Assembly: GCF_932526225.1 (NCBI RefSeq)
Contig: NC_064035.1
Coordinates: 14,926,469-14,990,468, forward strand
Direction of reading: 5' to 3'
Source: Nematostella vectensis
Lineage: Eukaryota; Cnidaria; Anthozoa; Actiniaria; Edwardsiidae
DNA: 64,000 nt
The position numbers were made by a program, and so were the translations under genes. Below, in pieces: positions 28,101 to 40,100 of this stretch. Each line of letters starts with the position of its first letter. Positions within the stretch are counted from its first letter, which is position 1. The notes beneath the pieces are model-generated. The model was not told the DNA's origin. It ran no database searches and saw only the letters and a list, made by a program, of their open reading frames with translations.

Positions 28101-31100
28101 CCATCATCCTGCTCTGAAATGATAACTCGATCATCTTCTTTCAAGTCTTTGTCATCTTTTGTCCACTCAACTTCTGGAAAAGGTTTTCCAGTAACTTTAA
28201 CGGTCAGCCTTAGTTCCCCCTCATCAGTGATCTTAAATTCTTCAACGGTGCTATCTGACACAAACTTCGGACGTTCCTCACCCTTCCGTGGCTTTCTCTT
28301 TTCAGACTCTTTTGGTGCAGGTCCTCCGCTTTCAATATCAACACTAAAAGTTCTAGTAGACTTGCCAACATCACTAGTCAAAGTGCATCTATAGGAGCCG
28401 GAGTCATCGGGTGAAGCTTCCCGAATGGTCAGAATGTATCTGTCTTCTTGATGATCTAGCTCTACATTTGGGAGCTTATCCACTGGCTTGCCATCTTTCG
28501 TCCACGTCACTTCAGGTTCTGGTTTTCCTGTAACTTTCACAGTGAGCCGCACATCGCCTTCATCTGTACTTTGGAATGGAACAAAAGAACCATCTTCAAT
28601 AAATTTGGGTTTAACAGCGTCCTTGGGTATTGTCTTCCTTGTGTCGTCCACAGACACATCAAACGTCCGTCTTCCTAACCCTGCTTCATTGGACACCTCG
28701 ACTGTGTAAGTTCCTTCGTCTTTTTTTGTTGGTTCTTTGATAACCAGTGAATATGTGTCATCTTCCTCAGTGATTGTTATATGCTCATCCGGCGAAACTG
28801 GGACATCATCTTTCAGCCATTCTACTGACGGCTGTGGCTTGCCTGTCACCTGAACAGTCAATTTGATGTCACCTTCCTCGGTTACCTCGAAAGGTTTGAT
28901 TTCATCAGACTCAAGGAATGTAGGTTCCTCTTTTAGCATTGCATCCACCTCTTCAATTTGCCTTGGTTTGTCAACTTTGGTCTCTACAGGTTTAACTTTA
29001 GCAGGCATAACCTGCTCTTCTGGAACAGGTTCTTTTACATGCTTAATTCTTTTCTCAAGGTGTTCTGTCTCATCGACCTCAATTAACTTCTTCGCCTTTC
29101 TGCGCTCGCCCTCGATGGTCACATCAAACGACTTTGTGCTGGTTCCGACATCACTGGAAACTTGGCATTTGTACACTCCCGAGTCGTGGGCACCAACATC
29201 TTTTATTCTCAGTACGACAATTCCATCATCCTGCTCTGAAATGATAACTCGATCATCTTCTTTCAAGTCTTTGTCATCTTTTGTCCACTCAACTTCTGGA
29301 AAAGGTTTTCCAGTAACTTTAACGGTCAGCCTTAGTTCCCCCTCATCAGTGATCTTAAATTCTTCAACGGTGCTATCTGACACAAACTTCGGCCGTTCCT
29401 CACCCTTCCGTGGCTTTCTCTTTTCAGACTCTTTTGGTGCAGGTCCTCCGCTTTCAATATCAACACTAAAAGTTCTAGTAGACTTGCCAACATCACTAGT
29501 CAAAGTGCATCTATAGGAGCCGGAGTCATCAGGTGAAGCTTCCCGAATGGTCAGAATGTATCTGTCTTCTTGATGATCTAGCTCTACATTTGGGAGCTTA
29601 TCCACTGGCTTGCCATCTTTCGTCCACGTCACTTCAGGTTCTGGTTTTCCTGTAACTTTCACAGTGAGCCGCACATCGCCTTCATCTGTACTTTGGAATG
29701 GAACAAAAGAACCATCTTCAATAAATTTGGGTTTAACAGCGTCCTTGGGTATTGTCTTCCTTGTGTCGTCCACAGACACATCAAACGTCCGTCTTCCTAA
29801 CCCTGCTTCATTGGACACCTCGACTGTGTAAGTTCCTTCGTCTTTTTTTGTTGGTTCTTTGATAACCAGTGAATATGTGTCATCTTCCTCAGTGATTGTT
29901 ATATGCTCATCCGGCGAAACTGGGACATCATCTTTCAGCCATTCTACTGACGGCTGTGGCTTGCCTGTCACCTGAACAGTCAATTTGATGTCACCTTCCT
30001 CGGTTACCTCGAAAGGTTTGATTTCATCAGACTCAAGGAATGTAAGTTCCTCTTTTAGCATTGCATCCACCTCTTCAATTTGCCTTGGTTTGTCAACTTT
30101 GGTCTCTACAGGTTTAACTTTAGCAGGCATAACCTGCTCTTCTGGAACAGGTTCTTTTACATGCTTAATTCTTTTCTCAAGGTGTTCTGTCTCATCGACC
30201 TCAATTAACTTCTTCGCCTTTCTGCGCTCGCCCTCGATGGTCACATCAAACGACTTTGTGCTGGTTCCGACATCACTGGAAACTTGGCATTTGTACACTC
30301 CCGAGTCGTGGGCACCAACATCTTTTATTCTCAGTACGACAATTCCATCATCCTGCTCTGAAATGATAACTCGATCATCTTCTTTCAAGTCTTTGTCATC
30401 TTTTGTCCACTCAACTTCTGGAAAAGGTTTTCCAGTAACTTTAACGGTCAGCCTTAGTTCCCCCTCATCAGTGATCTTAAATTCTTCAACGGTGCTATCT
30501 GACACAAACTTCGGCCGTTCCTCACCCTTCCGTGGCTTTCTCTTTTCAGACTCTTTTGGTGCAGGTCCTTCGCTTTCAATATCAACACTAAAAGTTCTAG
30601 TAGACTTGCCAACATCACTAGTCAAAGTGCATCTATAGGAGCCGGAGTCATCGGGTGAAGCTTCCCGAATGGTCAGAATGTATCTGTCTTCTTGATGATC
30701 TAGCTCTACATTTGGGAGCTTATCCACTGGCTTGCCATCTTTCGTCCACGTCACTTCAGGTTCTGGTTTTCCTGTAACTTTCACAGTGAGCCGCACATCG
30801 CCTTCATCTGTACTTTGGAATGGAACAAAAGAACCATCTTCAATAAATTTGGGTTTAACACCGTCCTTGTGGATTGTCTTCCTTGTCTCGTCCACAGACA
30901 CATCAAACGTCCGTCTTCCTAACCCTACTTCATTAGACACCTCGACTGTGTAAGTTCCTTCGTCGTTTTTCGTTGGTTCTTTGATAACCAGTGAATATGT
31001 GTCATCTTCCTCAGTGATTGTAATATGCTCATCCGGCGAAACTGGGGCATCATTTTTCAGCCATTCTACTGACGGCTGTGGCTTGCCTGTCACCTGAACA

Positions 31101-34100
31101 GTCATTTTGATGTCGCCTTCCTCGGTTACCTCGAAAGGTTTGATTTCATCAGACTCAAGGAATGTAGGTTCCTCCTTTAGCATTGCATCCACCTCTTCAA
31201 TTTGCCTTGGTTTGTCAACTTTGGTCTCTACAGGTTTAACTTTAGCAGGCATAACCTGCTCTTCTGGAACAGGTTCTTTTACATGCTTAATTCTTTTCTC
31301 AAGGTGTTCTGTCTCATCGACCTCAATTAACTTCTTCGCCTTTCTGCGCTCGCCCTCGATGGTCACATCAAACGACTTTGTGCTGGTTCCGACATCACTG
31401 GAAACTTGGCATTTGTACACTCCCGAGTCGTGGGCACCAACATCTTTTATTCTCAGTACGACAATTCCATCATCCTGCTCTGAAATGATAACTCGATCAT
31501 CTTCTTTCAAGTCTTTGTCATCTTTTGTCCACTCAACTTCTGGAAAAGGTTTTCCAGTAACTTTAACGGTCAGCCTTAGTTCCCCCTCATCAGTGATCTT
31601 AAATTCTTCAACGGTGCTATCTGACACAAACTTCGGCCGTTCCTCACCCTTCCGTGGCTTTCTCTTTTCAGACTCTTTTGGTGCAGGTCCTTCGCTTTCA
31701 ATATCAACACTAAAAGTTCTAGTAGACTTGCCAACATCACTAGTCAAAGTGCATCTATAGGAGCCGGAGTCATCGGGTGAAGCTTCCCGAATGGTCAGAA
31801 TGTATCTGTCTTCTTGATGATCTAGCTCTACATTTGGGAGCTTATCCACTGGCTTGCCATCTTTCGTCCACGTCACTTCAGGTTCTGGTTTTCCTGTAAC
31901 TTTCACAGTGAGCCGCACATCGCCTTCATCTGTACTTTGGAATGGAACAAAAGAACCATCTTCAATAAATTTGGGTTTAACACTGTCCTTGTGGATTGTC
32001 TTCCTTGTCTCGTCCACAGACACATCAAACGTCCGTCTTCCTAACCCTACTTCATTAGACACCTCGACTGTGTAAGTTCCTTCGTCGTTTTTCGTTGGTT
32101 CTTTGATAACCAGTGAATATGTGTCATCTTCCTCAGTGATTGTAATATGCTCATCCGGCGAAACTGGGGCATCATTTTTCAGCCATTCTACTGACGGCTG
32201 TGGCTTGCCTGTCACCTGAACAGTCATTTTGATGTCGCCTTCCTCGGTTACCTCGAAAGGTTTGATTTCATCAGACTCAAGGAATGTAGGTTCCTCCTTT
32301 AGCATTGCATCCACCTCTTCAATTTGCCTTGGTTTGTCAACTTTGGTCTCTACAGGTTTAACTTTAGTAGGCATAACCTGCTCTTCTGGAACAGGCCCCT
32401 TTTCTTTTCCTTGAACTTTCTCAGGATTCTTTTCTTCTTTTGGTTTCATTTCCTCTACCACTTTTTCTTCACGAGTAGTCAATTTCTCAAAAGTCATTTT
32501 CTTAATAGACTCTTCTGCCAAAACTGTCAACTCTTCTCCTTCAACGAAAGGCTTTTCTGCAAGAGGCTTAGCTCCACGTTCCGTAGGTTTCTCCTTCTTC
32601 GGTTTTACTTCCTCCACCTTCTTTTCTTTACGAGTGATCGGTTTCTCTAAAGGCTCTTCCTCTACAGCCTTTTCAGCCGATACTGGCAACTCTTTTTCTT
32701 CAACCAAAGGCTTTTCTTCAAGAGGCTTAGCTTCACGCTCCGTAGGTTTTTCCTTCTTTGGCTTAACTTCCTCCATCTTCTTTTCTTTACGAGTGATCGG
32801 TTTCTCTAAAGGCTTTTCGTCAACAGCCTTTTCAGCCGATACTGGCAACTCTTTTTCTTCAACCAAAGGCTTTTCTTCACGAGGCTTAGCTTCACGCTCC
32901 GTAGGTTTTGCCTTCTTTGGTTTAACTTCTTCCACCTCCTTTTCTTTGCGAGCGATCAGTTTCTTTAAAGGCTTTTCCTCAACAGCCTTTTTAGCCGATA
33001 CTCGCAGCTCTTCCTCTATCAAAGGCTTTTCTTTAAGAGGCTTAGCTTCGCGCTCCGTAGGTTTTTCCTTCTTTGGCTTAACTTCCTCCACCTTCTTTTC
33101 TTTGCGAGCGATCGGTTTCTCTAAAGGCTTTTCCTCTACAGCCTTTTTAGCAGATACTTGTAACTCATCTTCTTGAACCAAAGGCTTTTCTTCGAGAGGC
33201 TTAGTCTCAAGTTCCGTAGGTTTTTCCTTCTTCGGTTTAACTTCCTCAACCTTCTTTTCTTTGCGAGCGGTCGGTTTCTCTAAAGGCTTTTCCTCAACAG
33301 CCTTTTCAGCCGATACTCGCAGCTCTTCCTCTATCAAAGGCTTTTCTTCGAGAGGCTTAGTCTCAAGTTCCGTAGGTTTTTCCTTCTTCGGTTTAACTTC
33401 CTCCACCTTCTTTTCTTTACGAGCGATCGGTTTCTCTAAAGGCTTTTCCTCTACAGCCTGTCCAGCCGATACTGGCAACTCTTTTTCTTCAACGAAAGGT
33501 TTTACTTCACGAGGCTTAGCTTCACGCTCCGTAGGTTTCTCCTTCTTCGGTTTTACTTCCTCTACCTTCTTTTCTTTACGAGTGATCGGTTTCTCTAAAG
33601 GCTTTTCCTCAACAGCCTTTTCAGCCGATACTGGCAACTCTTTTTCTTCAACCAAAGGCTTTTCTTCAAGAGGCTTAGCTTCACGCTCCGTAGGTTTTTC
33701 CTTCTTTGGCTTAACTTCCTCCATCTTCTTTTCTTTACGAGTGATCGGTTTCTCTAAAGGCTTTTCCTCAACAGCCTTTTCAGACGATACTGGCAACTCT
33801 TTTTCTTCAACCAAATGCTTTTCTTTAAGAGGCTTAGCTTCACGCTCCGTAGGTTTTTCCTTCTTTGGTTTAACTTCTTCCACCTCCTTTTCTTTGCGAG
33901 CGATCGGTTTCTTTAAAGGCTTTTCCTCAACAGCCTTTTCAGCCGATACTCGCAGCTCTTCCTCTATCAAAGGCTTTTCTTCGAGAGGCTTAGTCTCAAG
34001 TTCCGTAGGTTTTTCCTTCTTTGGTTTTACTTCCTCCACCTTCTTTTCTTTACGAGTGATCGGTTTCTCTAAAGGCTTTTCCTCTACAGCCTGTCCAGCC

Positions 34101-37100
34101 GATACTGGCAACTCTTTTTCTTCAACAGCCTGTCCAGCCGATACTGGCAACTCTTTTTCTTCAACGAAAGGTTTTACTTCACGAGGCTTAGCTTCACGCT
34201 CCGTAGGTTTCTCCTTCTTCGGTTTTACTTCCTCTACCTTCTTTTCTTTACGAGTGATCGGTTTCTCTAAAGGCTTTTCCTCAACAGCCTTTTCAGCCGA
34301 TACTGGCAACTCTTTTTCTTCAACCAAAGGCTTTTCTTTAAGAGGCTTAGCTTCGCGCTCCGTAGGTTTTTCCTTCTTTGGCTTAACTTCCTCCACCTTC
34401 TTTTCTTTACGAGTGATCGGTTTCTCTGAAGGTTTTTCCTCTACAGCCTTTTCAGCCGATACTGCCAACTCTTTTTCTTTAACCAAAGGCTTTTCTTCAA
34501 GAGGCTTAGCCTCACGTTCCGTAGGTTTTTCCTTCTTTGGTTGAACTTCCTCCACCTTCTTTTCTTTGCGAGCGATCGGTTTCTCTAAAGGCTTTTCCTC
34601 TACAGCCTGTCCAGCCGATACTGGCAACTCTTTTTCTTCAACGAAAGGTTTTACTTCACGAGGCTTAGCTTCACGCTCCGTAGCTTTCTCCTTCTTCGGT
34701 TTTAATTCCTCCACCTTCTTTTCTTCACGAGTGATCGGTTTCTCTAAAGGCTTTTCCTCAACAGCCTTTTTAGCCGATACTGGCAACTCTTTTTCTTCAA
34801 CCAAAGGCTTTTTATCAAGAGGCTTTGCATCACGTTCCGTAGGTTTTTCCTTCTTTGGTTTAACTTCCTCCACATTCTTTTCCTTACGAGTGATCGGTTT
34901 CTCTAAAGGCTTTTCCTCAACAGCCTTTTCAACCGATACTGTCAACTCTTTTTCTTCAACCAAAGGCTTTTTATCAAGAGGCTTAGCTTCGCGCTCCGTA
35001 GGTTTTTCCTTCTTTGGTTTTACTTCCTCCACCTTCTTTTCTTTACGAGTGATCAGTTTCTCTAAAGGCTCTTCCTCTATCAAAGGCTTTTCTTCGAGAG
35101 GCTTAGTCTCAAGTTCCGTAGGTTTTTCCGTCTTTGGTTTAACTTCCTCCACCTTCTTTTCCTTACGAGTGATCGGTTTCTCTAAAGGCTTTTCCTCAAC
35201 AGCCTTCTCAGCCGATACGGGCAACTCTTTTTCTTCAACCAAAGGCTTTTCTTCAAGAGGCTTTGCTTCACGTTCCGTAGGTTTTTCCTTCTTTGGTTTT
35301 ACTTCCTCCACCTTTTTTTCTTTACGAGTGATCAGTTTCTCTAAAGGCTCTTCCTCTACAGCCTTTTCGGCCGATACTGGCAACTCTTTTTCTTCAACCA
35401 AAGGCTTTTCTTCAAGAGGCTTAGCTCGACGTTCCGTAGGTTTCTCCTTCTTCGGTTTTACTTCCTCCACCTTCTTTTCTTTACCAGTGATCGGTTTCTC
35501 TAAAGGCTCTTCCTCTACAGCCTTTTCGGCCGATACTGGCAACTCTTTTTCTTCAACCAAAGGCTTTACTTCACGAGGCTTAGCTTCACGCACCGTAGGT
35601 TTCTCCTTCTTCGGTTTAACTTCCTCCACCTTCTTTTCTTTACGAGTGATCGGTTTCTCTAAAGGCTTTTCCTCAACAGCCTTTTCAGCCGATACTCGCA
35701 GCTCTTCCTCTATCAAAGGCTTTTCTTCGAGAGGCTTAGCCTCGCGCTCCGTAGGTTTTTCCTTCTTTGGTTTTACTTCCTCCATCTTCTTTTCTTTACG
35801 AGTGATTGGTTTCTCTAAAGGCTTTTCCTCAACAGCCTGTCCAGCCGATACTGGCAACTCTTTTTCTTCAACCAAAGGCTTTTCCTCAAGAGGCTTTGCT
35901 TCACGTTCCGTAGGTTTTTCCTTCTTTGGTTTAACTTCCTCCACCTCCTTTTCCCTACGAGTGATCGGTTTCTCTAAAAGCTTTTCCTCAACAGCCTTCT
36001 CAGCCGATACCGGCAACTCTTTTTCCTCAACAGCCTTTTCAGCCGATACTGGCAACTCTTTTTCTTCAACCAAAAGCTTTTCTTTAAGAGGCTTAGCTTC
36101 GCGCTTTGTAGGTTTTTCCTTCTTTGGTTTAACTTCCTCCACCTTTTTTTCCTTACGAGTGATCGGTTTCTCTAAAGGCTTTTCTTCAACAACCTTCTCG
36201 GCCGATACTGGTAACTCATCTTTTTCGACCAAAGGCTTATCCTCAAGAGGCTTTGCTTCACGTTCCGTAGGTTTTTCCTTCTTTGGTTTTACTTCCTCCA
36301 CCTTCTTTTCCTTACGAGCGATCGGTTTCTCTAAAGGCTTTTCGTCAACAACCTTCTCGGCCGATACTGGCAACTCTTTTTCTTCAACCAAAGGCTTTTC
36401 TTCGAGATGCTTAGCCTCACGTTCCGTAGGTTTTTCCTTCTTTGGTTTAACTTCCTCCACCTTCTTTTCTTTGCGAGCGGTCGGTTTCTCTAAAGGCTTT
36501 TCCTCAACAGCCTTTTCAGCCGATACTCGCAGCTCTTCCTCTATAAAAGGCTTTTCTTCAAGAGGCTTAGCTTCACGCTCCGTAGGTTTCTCCTTCTTTG
36601 GTTTTACTTCCTCCACCTTCTTTTCTTTGCAAGCGATCGGTTTCTCTAAAGGCTTTTCCTCTACAGTCTGTACAGCCGATACTGGCAACTCTTTTTCTTC
36701 AACCAAAGGCTTTTCTTTAAGAGGCTTAGCTTCGCGCTCCGTAGGTTTTTCCTTCTTTGGTTTTAATTCCTCCACCTTCTTTTCTTCACGAGTGATCGGT
36801 TTCTCTAAAGGCTTTTCCTCAATAGCCTTTTCAGCCGATACAGGCAACTCTTTTTCTTTAAGCAAAGGCTTTTCTTCAAGAGGCTTTGCTTCACGTTCCG
36901 TAGGTTTCTCCTTCTTTGGTTTAACTTCCTCCACCTTCTCTTCCTTACGAGTGATCGGTTTCTCTAAAGGCTTTTCCTCAACAACCTTTTCAGCCGATAC
37001 TGGCAACTCTTTTTCTTCAACCAAATGCTTTTCTTCAAGAGGCTTTGCTTCACGTTCCGTAGGTTTTTCCTTCTTTGGTTTTACTTTCTCAACCTTCTTT

Positions 37101-40100
37101 TCTTTGCGAGCGATCGGTTTCTCTAAAGGCTTTTCCTCAACAACCTTTTCAGCCGATATTGGCAGTTCTTCCTCTATCAAGGGCTTTTCTTCAAAAGGCT
37201 TCGCTTCACGTTCCGTGGGTTTTCCCTTCTTTGGTTTTACTTCCTCAACCTTTATTTCTTTACGAGTGATGGTTTCCACTAAAGGCTTAACCTCAACTTC
37301 CGTCTCAGCCGATACTGGCAACTCTTCTTCTTCAAGAGGCTTACCCTCACGTTCTGTAGGTTTTCCCTTTACTGGTTTTGTTTCACCTTCTATTTCGACA
37401 CTAAACGTTCTAGTAGACTTGCCCGCGTCATTGGTTAAAGTACATTTGTAGGATCCAGAGTCATTTGGTGTTGCTTCTCGAATTGTAAGAGTGTAAATGT
37501 CTTCTTGGTGGTCAAGTCTTATATTTTGGATCTTATGAACCGGCTTTTCGTCTTTTGTCCAAGAGACCTCAGGCACTGGTTTCCCAGTTATTTTCACGGA
37601 AAGTCGCACATTCCCTTCTTCCGTACTTTCAAATGGAACAAACGAGTCATCTTCAATGAACTTGGGTCTCACAGTGCCCTCAAATAAACTAGTCGTTGTA
37701 TCTTCAACTTTCACATCAAATGTCCGCGTTCCTGAACCAACATCATTAGTTATCTTAACCGTGTACATGCCCTCGTCGCTTTTTGTTGGTTCTCTGATAG
37801 TCAATGAGTAGATGTCATCTTCTTCAGTCATTTTGATATGGCTATCCGACAACACAGGTCTATCATCTTGAAGCCATTCAACTGACGGTTTCGGTTTGCC
37901 TGTCACTTTAACAGTCATTTTGATATCACCTTCCTCTGTAACCTCGAATGGTTTTACTTCATCAGTCTCTATAAATATGGGTTCCTGTTTGGGTTTGGAT
38001 AGAACGTCTTCAATGATATTCTTTTCTGGCCTCGCTGGTTCTAAAGCCTTTTCATCTTGTAAAATCTTTGTAACAGACATCGTTTCTTCTGAAAGTGGCT
38101 TTTCATGGAAAGGCTCAACTTTAGGGTAATCTGGTTGTGCTGGTTCTGGCATGTCACTGTCAATTTCGACGTTGAATGTCCTTGTTGACCTACCATAATC
38201 ACTGCTTATGGTGCATTTATAAGACCCCGTGTCATTAGGTGACGGTTCTCTTATGGTAAGTGTGTGTGTGTCATCTTGACGGTCTATAACAATATTAGGA
38301 AACGTATGAACAGTCTTGTCATCTTTAGTCCATGTCACTACAGGCTCCGGTTCCCCTTTCACTTTTACAGTAAGCTTGATGTCACCTTCATTCGTACTTT
38401 GAAATGGGACGAAAGAGCCATCTTCAGTGAATTTCGGTCGAATTATGTTGCCTGGTACATCTTCGAACGTTATAGAACCCTCGTCTTTTCTGATAACCAT
38501 TTGCCTTTGATCTCTCTGTGTACTATCTTCGGTGTTCACATTGACGACAAAAGATCGGATATTTGTGCCAGCACGGTTCACTGCTGTACATTTGTACGTC
38601 CCTCTATCGTCTGATGATGGTGATTTGATTACCAGAGTATAAGTATCATCCATCTCTTCCATCACAATGTTGCTATTTGGAGTAAGCGGCTTATCGTCTT
38701 TTGACCACTTTACCTCAGGTTTGGGCTTTCCTCGAACAATGACTGTCATCCGAATGCTTCCCTCGTCCGTCATTTCAAAAGCTTCAACATCATCTTCATC
38801 AACAAAAGAAGGAAAGTCGTCATCTTTGCTCTTCAACATCCAATCTGTGCCTTTAATATCCACGTCAAACATTTGAGAACTGGTCCCAACACTGTTACTT
38901 GCCGTGCATTTGTAGATTCCTTCATCTTTGTCAGTTGGTGACTTGATAATTAAGGTGTATGTGTCATCATAAACTGACACTTGGATATGGTCAGTCTCGG
39001 TGATAGGTTTGCTGTCTTTTGTCCAAGTGACGGTTGGCTTTGGTTTACCAGCCACTCTAACCATAAGTTTCACGTCACCTTCTTCTGTCAGCTGAAAAGG
39101 GACCATGTCGTCGTCTTTAACGAATGTTGGCCTTACCAGATCCATGAGGATTGTGGTGGAAGTATCATCATCCTCTACTCTTAGATCGAACCTTCTCTCA
39201 CTTCTACCATCCGTGGTCTCGGCAATACACGTGTACAAGCCCCTGTCCTCTTCTGTTGGTTTTACAACTGTTAGCGAATAAATACCATCATCCTCAGTAA
39301 ACAAAAACTTGTTGTCTTGAGTGATAATCTTTTCGTCCTTCATCCAAGTGATAGTTGGCCTGCCTTTGGTTTTCACTGTCATTGTAACATCACCCTCTGA
39401 CGTGAATTTAAAAGGAGCCGTATCTTCATTATCGTCACAGAAAATGTGCCAGTCATCTTTTTTTGATGAGAATACGTATGGGTGACCGGGCGCAGGTCCT
39501 TGCCAGTCGACATCAAGATCAAAGTGTTTGGCTCTTACACCAGCTTCATTGGCAATAGTACATTTGTAGCTGCCTTGGTTCTCTGCAGGATTCTTTATCA
39601 GCAGGTAATGGACCTCGTCATCACTAAACATGTGAAACGTATCGTCTGGCTTGATATCTTTATCATCTCGGCTCCAAGTCACTGTTGGATAAGGTCTTCC
39701 TGTTACTTTGACTGTCAATTTGACGTCTCCTCCTGACGTAAATTCATACGAAGATATACCATCGTCTAAAAATCGAGGTGCTTCTCGGTCATCTACCACT
39801 CGTGTAGTCGTCGTTTCATCCCACTCAATGTCAACATTGAATCGTTTCGTGTTAATTCCTCCTTCGTTTGTGGCTATCACCTTGTAAACGCCTTTGTCTG
39901 TTTTGCTTGGTTTTCTTATGAGCAGTGAAAAAACATCATCTTCCATTAACACGCTGAAGTGGGAGCTTGGAACCACAGGCTCGTCATTTTTTGTCCATTT
40001 GACTGTTGGTTTAGGCTTCCCTCGAACCCTGACAGTTAATTTTACATCTCCAGCATCGGTCATTTGAAATGCAGTTACGCCGTCTTCGAGGTAATAAGGT

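Noticed and set aside
24583-32396. Assembly duplication as the explanation of the 1122-bp array
   Set aside because: Not fully excluded, but units carry consistent subfamily differences (KTIHKD/KTIPKD, GGPAPK) and the frame is continuous, which argues for a real array.
24393-32414. Regular plus-strand frames of 217 and 73 codons every 1122 bp
   Set aside because: Shadows of the seven Ig units; Ser-rich translation is the antisense of Glu/Asp-rich Ig sequence.
34566-37451. 961-codon plus-strand open frame (Phe/Ser-rich) and similar long frames at 33261-34544 and 32634-33176
   Set aside because: Exact antisense of the PEVK-like array. The unit length is a multiple of three and lacks stops on the opposite strand; Ser/Phe-rich repeats without domain or start context. 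Shadow.
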